Assembly: GCA_964630785.1 (NCBI GenBank)
Contig: CAZVZG010000011.1
Coordinates: 62,001-126,000, forward strand
Direction of reading: 5' to 3'
Length of the DNA stretch: 64,000 nucleotides
From: JADLCX01 sp964630785
GTDB taxonomy: Bacteria; Planctomycetota; Phycisphaerae; Phycisphaerales; UBA1924
The first letter of the stretch is position 1, and the number at the start of each line of letters is the position of its first letter. The notes below the pieces were generated by a model that worked only from the letters and a program-made list of their open reading frames with translations, was not told where the DNA came from and searched no databases. Below, one piece after another: positions 57,696 through 64,000 of this stretch. A program made the translations under genes and the position numbers.

Positions 57696-58226
57696 TCAAG
57701 TCTCCCCAGTCTCCTCCGAGCGCTCCAACCGCCGGAGTTCCTTGAGCAGTCGGTCCCGGTCGCGCTTGATCAGCCGGAGGCTGAGCAGGGATTTGGCCTT
57801 GGTGAGCAGTTCGAGCTTGTTCACCGGTTTGGTGAGGAAATCGTCCGCGCCCGACTCGACCGCCTTTTCGACGTCCGACACCTCGTTCAAGGCGGTCACC
57901 ATGATGATGGGGATGTCGCGGGTCGCGGGGTCGGCCTTGAGTTTCTCACAGGCCTGAAACCCGCTCATGCGCGGCATCATCACGTCCAGCAGAACAAGGT
58001 CCGGCTGGGCGGCCCCAACCTCTCGCAGGCATTCCAAGCCGTCGTGGGCGGTGCGAATCGAACACCCCAGGTCTTCGAGGTAAGCTTGGAGCAGTTCTAG
58101 ATTCTGGATATTGTCATCCACAACAAGCACGGATGATGCCGCCGAAATCGCACCCCCCCCTCCCCCGGGACCGGATGCATCAACCGTCGGGGAGCACAAG
58201 GGATTTTGAGAGGAACGGGTCGGCAT
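57696..58226 (-). CDS. single-domain response regulator
   Basis: A 176-residue protein made of one receiver domain (about 30-150) and a short basic C-terminal helix. The acidic pocket 'SVLVVDDNIQNLEL', the phosphorylated Asp in 'PDLVLLDVMMPRMSGF' (near residue 82), the Thr/Ala pair 'MVTALNEV' and Lys in 'LTKPVNKLEL' are intact. The C-terminal helix 'SLRLIKRDRDRLLKELRRLE' may dimerise it. No kinase or output gene is next to it, so the partner is unknown. The first 28 residues are Gly/Ser-rich. Confidence 0.9.
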   Translation of the reverse strand: MPTRSSQNPLCSPTVDASGPGGGGGAISAASSVLVVDDNIQNLELLQAYLEDLGCSIRTAHDGLECLREVGAAQPDLVLLDVMMPRMSGFQACEKLKADPATRDIPIIMVTALNEVSDVEKAVESGADDFLTKPVNKLELLTKAKSLLSLRLIKRDRDRLLKELRRLERSEETGET

Positions 58227-58489
58227 AAGCCCCTGTCCGGTCTGGAGAAACCTTCTGCACGGGGGAAAAGCGGGTGGCTGAAACGGAGGATACCGGACTA
58301 TGGTATCAAGGGTCGAGCGGGCATTAGCCCCTCAGCCCGAGTGGTCGGCGGCAGGGAGGCCCCGAGCACCCACGTTGTGCACGGAGGCGGACACATCCAG
58401 CCAAATGGCTTCTGGTCGCCGGTCGTCCAAGGCAGCCGACTCTACGCGACTCGGTTGGGGGGTGGGAGAACCAGAAGGACCTGACTGGT

Positions 58490-58981
58490 ATGCCTTGGCA
58501 AGGTTCGAGCAAGTGTTTGTGGAGCAGCAAGTTCCACACGCCAACTTGGTCCCAGCTCCGAGACGGCGTCTCCAGGCCGCTGCTGCCTGTCTTTGACACG
58601 GCACGCGCCATGCTTCTCGGTTTGAACGGGGTCTCGGAGAGCGTGGTCTGGCACGGCGTTCCGTGGCGGTGGACCCTGGTGTACAAGCACAGGGAGAAAG
58701 ACGCCGCGGCCTGCACGCGGGCGTTCGCGTACCTGATCCCGGACCCGGTCCGGCTTCAGTGTTGCGTGCCGCTGAGCCGAGAACAGGTCACCGCGTTGCC
58801 GATCCGGCGGTTCAAGAAGCATCTTCGCGAATCCATCATCCACGCGCGGACCGTGTCCGGCCTGAGCTGGCCGAGCTGGGACCTTCCCGCCAAGACTGCG
58901 GTTGAAGACCTCGCGGAACTGATCATCCGCAAGCATCGGATGGTGGACGCCTCGGATGCTTCGGTGGCCCTCTCCGCTTGA
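58490..58981 (+). CDS. hypothetical protein
   Basis: A 163-residue protein I do not recognise. It has no signal peptide or membrane helix. Notable parts are 'WHGVPWRWTLVYKHREKD' and 'FAYLIPDPVRLQCCVPLSREQVTAL', then 'FKKHLRESIIHARTVSGLSWPSWDL', with well-spaced Trp residues as in small alpha/beta ligand-binding domains. Codon bias matches the neighbours, so it is real. The start is not certain; the first 25 residues may be outside the domain. Its upstream 260 bases (58227-58489) hold no other gene that I can name. Confidence 0.6.
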   Translation: MPWQGSSKCLWSSKFHTPTWSQLRDGVSRPLLPVFDTARAMLLGLNGVSESVVWHGVPWRWTLVYKHREKDAAACTRAFAYLIPDPVRLQCCVPLSREQVTALPIRRFKKHLRESIIHARTVSGLSWPSWDLPAKTAVEDLAELIIRKHRMVDASDASVALSA

Positions 58982-59146
58982 GCGTCGATCCGGGCGCACA
59001 TCGCGGGCATCCGCGCTTGAGACGATAGCGGCCGGCGGCCGATGAATGGATTGTTCCACACGGCGCAAAGTTGGGCCTCGTGCTCGGCACGGGCCGCGTG
59101 TGGCAGTTGTCGGCGGGTCGGGCATCCGGCCGGGTTGGAGGTGAAG

Positions 59147-60703
59147 ATGGGGTTGTTGCTCTCGGGCGTGCGTTGTGGCTGGATCCTGGGCATCGCCGTT
59201 GCCGGAGTGCTCGGCTCGGCGCAACTCAGTGCGGCGCAGGGCCTGCAACGGCAGGTCGAGAACGCCCTGGCGAAGGCCCGGCTCGGCAACGCACACGTGG
59301 GCGTGAGCGTCTTTGACGTGCAGCGACGGACCGAACTCGTCGAAATCGAAGCCAACTCGCGCGGCGGCGACCACGGTTTTATTCCCGCCTCGAACCTGAA
59401 ACTGTTTACCAGCGGAACGGCCCTGTGCGTTCTCGGCAAGGACTTTGAGTTCCGAACCGACCTGATCCTCGACGGCGACCGACTCGTCGTCCGCGGCTCG
59501 GGCGATCCGGGGTTCGCGGATCCGGAACTGCTCGACAAGATGGGGAGCGGGCTGAGCGCGCTGCTGGATCGACTGGTCGAAATGGCCCGCCAATCGATGG
59601 GGGCGGACGGCGCAGGGCACATCCGCGAAATCGTGCTCGACGATCGGGTCTTCGATCGCGAGTACGTGCATCCCGAGTGGCCGCGGGACCAACTGCACCT
59701 GTCGTACTGCGCACCGATCAGCGGGCTCAACTTCCACGCCAACCTGATGAGCGTGTACGTGGACCCTGCGCGGAGCGAGCCCGAAGCGCCGTGGATCGTG
59801 GTGAAACGATCGCTGCGAAAGGTCAAAGAAGGCAACACGGAACTGAGGCTGGACCGCGAGAAGGACGGCCCGTATTCGTTCAAGCTCTCCGGGACGATTC
59901 GATATGCCCCGGACGGGCCGGTGCAGGTGACCGTCAGCGAATCGTGCCTCATGCTCGGGCGGCTGCTGGCCGACCGCTTCATCGCGGCCGGGCTGACGGC
60001 GCCCGGGCTCACGAGCGAGACAATGCCGGTGCGTCTGGCAACTCCCGACGAACACGTCGGCGACGGTCCCGGCGTTCAAACGTTGGCGACTATCCGGACG
60101 CCCATGACGACGATCCTGGAGAGGTGCAATGTGGACAGCGACAACCTCTACGCCGAAAGCCTGCTCAAGGCGTCGGGCCACAAGGCCACCGGGCAGCCCG
60201 GCTCGTGGGCCAACGGCACGGCGGTCGTCCGCATGCAGGTGCGCGAGCGGATCGGACCCGAGTTCGCCTCGCAACTGATCATGACCGATGGCTCGGGGCT
60301 CTCCCGCGGTAACCGCGTGACGCCCGGCATGGTCACCCGCTGGCTTGCGAGCATCGCCGACGATCCCACGCTCGGCCCGGCGTTCGTCAACTCGTTGGCC
60401 ACCGTGGGCGAAGGCACGCTCAAGAAGCGGTTCAAGGGCGACAAGCTCGCGTGCGTCGTCCGCGGCAAAAGCGGGTCCATCCGCCAAGTGCGGACGCTCT
60501 CGGGCTTTGTCACCGAGCCGGCGTCGGGCCGCCGCCTCGCCTACAGCGTGTTGATCAATAACGTTCCCGCGGGCGCAGTCGCCCAGAGCAAGGAGTTCCA
60601 CGAGGACGTGGTCGAGATCATCGACAACTACCTCGCGGAGCAGGCCGGGCTCGATGCCGCCAAGAGCGGGCGCGACGACAAACGAGAGCGTATCGGAGGC
60701 TGA
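59147..60703 (+). CDS. dacB: D-alanyl-D-alanine carboxypeptidase/endopeptidase (PBP4 type)
   Basis: A 518-residue class C penicillin-binding protein. Signal peptide about residues 1-31 ('GWILGIAVAGVLGSAQLSA'). The three active-site motifs are intact: 'FIPASNLKLFTSG' (SxxK, near 86), 'NVDSDNLYAESLLKA' (SxN, near 328), and 'VVRGKSGSIRQVRTLSGF' (KSG, near 447). The large insert between the first two motifs is typical of DacB. It trims peptide stems and cross-bridges in the periplasm. ATG 59147 is chosen because GGAGGTG lies just upstream. It ends 13 bases from a convergent gene. Confidence 0.94.
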   Translation: MGLLLSGVRCGWILGIAVAGVLGSAQLSAAQGLQRQVENALAKARLGNAHVGVSVFDVQRRTELVEIEANSRGGDHGFIPASNLKLFTSGTALCVLGKDFEFRTDLILDGDRLVVRGSGDPGFADPELLDKMGSGLSALLDRLVEMARQSMGADGAGHIREIVLDDRVFDREYVHPEWPRDQLHLSYCAPISGLNFHANLMSVYVDPARSEPEAPWIVVKRSLRKVKEGNTELRLDREKDGPYSFKLSGTIRYAPDGPVQVTVSESCLMLGRLLADRFIAAGLTAPGLTSETMPVRLATPDEHVGDGPGVQTLATIRTPMTTILERCNVDSDNLYAESLLKASGHKATGQPGSWANGTAVVRMQVRERIGPEFASQLIMTDGSGLSRGNRVTPGMVTRWLASIADDPTLGPAFVNSLATVGEGTLKKRFKGDKLACVVRGKSGSIRQVRTLSGFVTEPASGRRLAYSVLINNVPAGAVAQSKEFHEDVVEIIDNYLAEQAGLDAAKSGRDDKRERIGG

Positions 60704-60716
60704 GCGGGGGTTCGCT

Positions 60717-61976
60717 TTACCGGCTCGTTCCCGCGACGGTCGGGCGCGACACGGCGCCGCGGGCGGCGCGGAGAGCGTTGTCCAGGTCGGCGATCAGGTC
60801 GTCCGCGTGTTCGATGCCGACGCTCAGGCGGATGAGCGTGTCGGAGATGCCCAGTTCGCGGCGCATCTCCGCGGGCACACTCGCATGGGTCATGATCGCG
60901 GGATGCTCGATGAGCGACTCGACGCCGCCGAGCGACTCGGCCAGCGTGAGAATCTTCACCGTCTCCAGAAAGCGGCGGGCCTCGTCCAGCCCGCCCTTGA
61001 TGAAGAACGTGATCATGCCGCCGAATCCAAGCCCGCCGGGCGCCGTCTGCTTCTTCGCGAGCGCGTGCTGCGGGTGTGAGGCCAGGCCGGGATAGACAAC
61101 GCGCTCGACGCCATCGTGCTTCTCGAGCCACGCCGCGATCTTCGAGGCGTTTTCACAGTGCCGCTGCATCCGGACGGCGAGAGTCTTGGCCCCGCGAAGC
61201 GCGAGATAGCTGTCGAACGGGCCGAGCACCGCGCCAACGGCGTTCTGGTGAAAGCGGACCTTCCTCGCCAGTTCGAGGTTGCCCGTGGCCAGCACGCCGT
61301 TCACCACGTCGCTGTGCCCGCCGAGGTATTTGGTGCCCGAGTGCAGAGAGATGTCGAACCCGTGCTCCAGCGGACGCTGGTTGATCGGCGTGGCGAAGGT
61401 GTTGTCGCACACCAGCAGGCAGGCCGGGCACTTTCGCCTGGTTGCCTGGGAGATCGCGGACAGGTCCACCAGCTTGAGGGTCGGGTTGGTCGGCGTCTCG
61501 ACCCACACGAGGGCGGTCCCGGCCGTGAGCGCGGCCTCGAACTTCTTCGTGTCGGTCATGTCCACAAACTTGATCTTCAGGCCCTGCGAGCGGGCCTTGA
61601 CCTTCTGGAACTGGCGGTTGGTGCCGCCGTACACGTCGTCCATGCAGACGACCTCGTCGCCCGCGGTCAGGAGTTCGAGCACGCAGTCCATGGCCGCCAG
61701 CCCGCTGGCGAAGGCGAACCCGCCGCAGGACGGGTCGTCCTTCTCGTCGATCCTGGACCCTTCCAGCCTGGCGACCAGCCGCTCGTACGCGTATCGCGTG
61801 GGGTTGTGCGACCGGCTGTACTCAAAGCCGGTGTGTTCGCCGGGAGAACGCTGGGCATAGGTGGAGGACGTGAAGATCGGCGGCATGACCGCGCCGGTGA
61901 CGGGCTCGGCGTGCTGGCCGGCGTGGATGACCTGGGTGTCGATGTGGAGCTTGGCGCTGTCGGGTGTCATGGCCAA
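60717..61976 (-). CDS. cystathionine gamma-lyase / gamma-synthase family PLP enzyme
   Basis: A 419-residue PLP enzyme. 'IHAGQHAEPVTGAVMPPIFTSSTYAQ' gives the family N-terminus (partly quoted), 'YSRSHNPTRYAYERLVARLEG' the tetramer-contact region, 'VWVETPTNPTLKLVDL', 'LVCDNTFATPINQRP' and the PLP lysine in 'SLHSGTKYLGGHSDVVNG' (near residue 225). The C-terminal 'SLGGVESLIEHPAIMTH' is shared by gamma-lyases and gamma-synthases. Because cystathionine beta-synthase is encoded directly upstream (94-base gap), gamma-lyase activity (cystathionine to cysteine) is the likelier role. Confidence 0.9.
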   Translation of the reverse strand: MAMTPDSAKLHIDTQVIHAGQHAEPVTGAVMPPIFTSSTYAQRSPGEHTGFEYSRSHNPTRYAYERLVARLEGSRIDEKDDPSCGGFAFASGLAAMDCVLELLTAGDEVVCMDDVYGGTNRQFQKVKARSQGLKIKFVDMTDTKKFEAALTAGTALVWVETPTNPTLKLVDLSAISQATRRKCPACLLVCDNTFATPINQRPLEHGFDISLHSGTKYLGGHSDVVNGVLATGNLELARKVRFHQNAVGAVLGPFDSYLALRGAKTLAVRMQRHCENASKIAAWLEKHDGVERVVYPGLASHPQHALAKKQTAPGGLGFGGMITFFIKGGLDEARRFLETVKILTLAESLGGVESLIEHPAIMTHASVPAEMRRELGISDTLIRLSVGIEHADDLIADLDNALRAARGAVSRPTVAGTSR

Positions 61977-62070
61977 CTATAACAACGGACCACGCCGGCA
62001 TCGAGAGAGCGCCGTGCGGCGTGAGCCGCCCTTTCGTCGCGGCCCGAGAACCGCCGCGAGCCACGATCCG

Positions 62071-63552
62071 CTACCGCGGCAACTGGCTCCGCAGATAGTT
62101 GATCATGTCGATCTTGGTAATCAGGCCGAGGAACTCGCCGCCGCCCGGACCGCCGCGGGACTTGTCCACCACGATCGCCACCCGGTCGGCCCGGAAGATC
62201 GGCATGAGGCTGCTCACGGGCGCCTCGGGCGAGAGCGTTTCTAGCCGGCGCATCATGAAGTCCGACACCGGACGGTGGAACGCGCCCTCGTCGGTCGAGA
62301 TCGCGATCAGGATGTCGCCCTCGTCGAGGATGCCCACGACTTTTCCCGCCTGGTCGAGCACGGCCATCTGGCTCACGCCGTAGAGCTGCATCCACTTGAT
62401 CGCCTGGCGCACCGGGTGCGTCTCGCCCAGGGTGTAATCCTCGCCCAGGTCGTGCCGCCGCGCGATCAGGTCGCGCAGGTCGTGCGTCTTCTCCCGCTGG
62501 ATGAACCCGTTGTCCATCATCCAGAAGTCGTTGTACATCTTCGAGAGGTACTTGGCCCCGTTGTCACAGACCAGCGTGACGACGTTGAGCGGCTTGCTGC
62601 CCGCGGGCTGCTTGCGGCACCACTTGAGCGCGGCCGAGAGGATGCAGCCCGAACTCGAACCCGACAGCACGCCCTCTCTGGCCAGCAACTCCCTGGCCGC
62701 GAAGAACGACTCGCCGTCGGTGACGGTGATGGCCTCGCTCACGAGCGAGAGGTCGCAGATGTCGGGCACGAAGTCCTCGCCCATGCCCTCGACGAGCCAC
62801 GAGCCGGGCTCGACCTTGCGGCCCTCATTCACGAGCGGCGCGAGGATCGAGCCCGCCGGATCGGCCAGGATCATCTTCACGGGCTTGTGCTTGCCAGACT
62901 CGGCACGATGCTTGAAGTACCGTCCGATCCCCGAGAGCGTGCCCGCCGAACCGACGCCGCAGACGACGGCATCGACCCCGCCGAGCCCCGCGAGTTGTTC
63001 CTCGATCTCCGGGCCGGTCCCCTGCTCGTGGGCCCGCGGGTTGTCGGGGTTACCGAACTGGTTGACGTAGAGCGAGTTGGGGGTCTTTCTGGCGAGCGCG
63101 GCCGCGACCTCCTGGTAGTACTCGGGGTGCCCCTTGGCCACGTCGCTGCGCGTCAGGATCACCTCGGCGCCCATCGCTTTGAGGTGCTGGATCTTCTCCT
63201 GGCTCATCTTGTCGGGCACGACGACCTTGATCCGGTATCCTCGCTGGCCGGCAACCAGGGCGAGGGCCAGCCCGGTATTGCCGGCGGTGGCTTCAACGAT
63301 CGTCGGCGGCGGCACGCCCTTGGGGTTCAGCCGGCCGTCTTTCTCGGCTGCGGCGATCATGGAGAGGCCGATGCGGTCCTTGATCGAGCCCGCCGGATTC
63401 ATCAACTCCATCTTGCCGAAGAGCCGGTGCTTGCCGGGTCCGGTGTCGAGGCGGCGAAACTCCAGCATCGGCGTGCGCCCGATCATGTCGAGCACGTTTG
63501 CGTATGGGGCGGACAGCGGAAGCGGCGTGGCTGAGGGGTGGGCGGCGGTCAT
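62071..63552 (-). CDS. cystathionine beta-synthase with C-terminal CBS domains
   Basis: A 493-residue PLP enzyme. The catalytic part (about 1-350) has the PLP lysine in 'LMNPAGSIKDRIG' (near residue 50), 'EATAGNTGLALAL', 'SAGTLSGIGRYF' and 'SGSSSGCILSAAL'. The C-terminal third carries a pair of CBS domains ('QMAVLDQAGKVVGILDEGDIL' and 'VAIVVDKSRGG...FLGLITKIDMINYL'), the regulatory module of eukaryotic-like CBS. It condenses homocysteine with serine. It precedes the gamma-lyase gene, so the two form a reverse transsulfuration pair. ATG 63552 is chosen since it begins the conserved part. Confidence 0.93.
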   Translation of the reverse strand: MTAAHPSATPLPLSAPYANVLDMIGRTPMLEFRRLDTGPGKHRLFGKMELMNPAGSIKDRIGLSMIAAAEKDGRLNPKGVPPPTIVEATAGNTGLALALVAGQRGYRIKVVVPDKMSQEKIQHLKAMGAEVILTRSDVAKGHPEYYQEVAAALARKTPNSLYVNQFGNPDNPRAHEQGTGPEIEEQLAGLGGVDAVVCGVGSAGTLSGIGRYFKHRAESGKHKPVKMILADPAGSILAPLVNEGRKVEPGSWLVEGMGEDFVPDICDLSLVSEAITVTDGESFFAARELLAREGVLSGSSSGCILSAALKWCRKQPAGSKPLNVVTLVCDNGAKYLSKMYNDFWMMDNGFIQREKTHDLRDLIARRHDLGEDYTLGETHPVRQAIKWMQLYGVSQMAVLDQAGKVVGILDEGDILIAISTDEGAFHRPVSDFMMRRLETLSPEAPVSSLMPIFRADRVAIVVDKSRGGPGGGEFLGLITKIDMINYLRSQLPR

Positions 63553-63659
63553 TCGAGTGGAGTTTAGCCAGAAATCGGGGCCCCCTGCCGCCACGGATCA
63601 ATCCGGCGGTATGCTCGGCACGCTGAGCCCGCGCCCCTCGGGGCGTCACAGGAGCCCGA

Positions 63660-64000
63660 ATGATGATTCGCCGCCACCTTGCCACCGTTCTGAGTGCCGC
63701 CCTTCTGGTTGCTTCGCTCGCCGGGTGCGACCGGGGCGGACACCCTGCGGCCGCGGCCGCGACCGTCAAAACGCCCGCCGCGCCGGCCCCGGTTCCTCTC
63801 AAGCTGGACCAGACGGTGGTCATCGGCGCGAGCGTCTCGGCCGGGGCCGAAGTCACGCTGCCCGGACTCCCGCCGCAGATGTTCGGAGGTGATGCCGATC
63901 TGGCCGACGCGCTCGCGGCCGCGACGCGGGGCCCGGCGCCCGCCGACTTCGCGGACATCATGTTTTTCATGAACGCCGACGCGAACGCCCGCAAGCAGTT
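63660..64000 (+). CDS. lipoprotein, possible SGNH-type hydrolase (partial)
   Basis: The first 113 codons of a gene that continues past the window. The N-terminus 'RRHLATVLSAALLVASLAGC' is a lipoprotein signal with lipobox LAGC; a ribosome site AGGAG lies about seven bases upstream of the ATG. After an Ala/Pro-rich linker the segment 'VVIGASVSAGAEV' has the G-x-S form of an SGNH-hydrolase block I, so a membrane-anchored esterase is a guess. Not enough remains to confirm it. Confidence 0.6.
   Translation, partial: MMIRRHLATVLSAALLVASLAGCDRGGHPAAAAATVKTPAAPAPVPLKLDQTVVIGASVSAGAEVTLPGLPPQMFGGDADLADALAAATRGPAPADFADIMFFMNADANARKQ

Noticed and set aside
1..64000. CRISPR arrays, tRNA or rRNA genes, insertion sequences, prophage
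   Set aside because: I found no regularly spaced repeats, no cloverleaf-like sequence that I could trust, no transposase and no phage structural gene.

Overview
The window reads as chromosomal DNA of a high-GC planctomycete, most likely of the Phycisphaerae type. The main pointers are prepilin-like exported proteins with an N-terminal 'FTLIELLVVIAIIALL' signature (47217-48188, 42232-43032), many lipoproteins and exported proteins of unknown function, two divergent GroEL paralogues, sulfotransferases, and a dense gene layout with many 1-8 base overlaps, often with GTG starts. This placement is inference; there is no rRNA gene to confirm it. I see no tRNA or rRNA gene, no CRISPR array and no intact insertion sequence.

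Layout. 1-538: end of a cytochrome c oxidase operon (subunits III and IV). 589-1341: an SGNH-hydrolase lipoprotein. 1357-7213 (minus): a compact Ebo-type cluster in the order eboD, a small unknown gene, eboB, eboE, eboC, eboF. This is the most unusual metabolic unit here: it is known from cyanobacteria, other bacteria and some algae, its product has not been identified, and this version shows no recognisable eboA. 7344-11066 (minus): a PDZ-repeat protein and an HtrA-type protease. 11194-15447 (minus): 2-oxoglutarate dehydrogenase E1 and E2. 15643-20642 (minus): a phosphate ABC transporter (pstSCAB, no phoU) preceded by a glutathione peroxidase-like protein. 20688-28700: scattered single genes (double-domain PTPS-like protein, glycosyltransferase 9, transaldolase, acyl-CoA ligase, SPOR/TPR and HEAT proteins).

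28710-37764 (minus) is a long protein-folding block: groEL2, a broken HicA-like toxin gene, groES, two tandem sulfotransferases, groEL1, dnaJ, grpE, an FmdB-type zinc ribbon protein and acpS. A good sigma-54-like or palindromic promoter motif lies upstream of groEL2. 38067-43032 (plus): a lone nuoA, a DUF2752 membrane protein, a pair of lipoproteins, a glycosyltransferase-like protein, a low-molecular-weight phosphatase and a prepilin-like protein. 43038-46447: a Tat-exported transglutaminase-like protein whose catalytic residues appear to be lost, scpB, a SCO1-type copper protein and a RidA-family protein.

46448-47216 has no recognisable gene and leads into a strongly signalled prepilin-like gene with a clear terminator. 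48341-56581: aminopeptidase P, tilS, a DUF6115-like membrane protein, an agmatinase-family protein, and the rodA/PBP2 cell-elongation pair. 56651-63552: metF, a response regulator, a D-Ala-D-Ala carboxypeptidase, and a cystathionine beta-synthase / gamma-lyase pair, giving a local methionine-cysteine theme. The window ends inside an SGNH-like lipoprotein gene.
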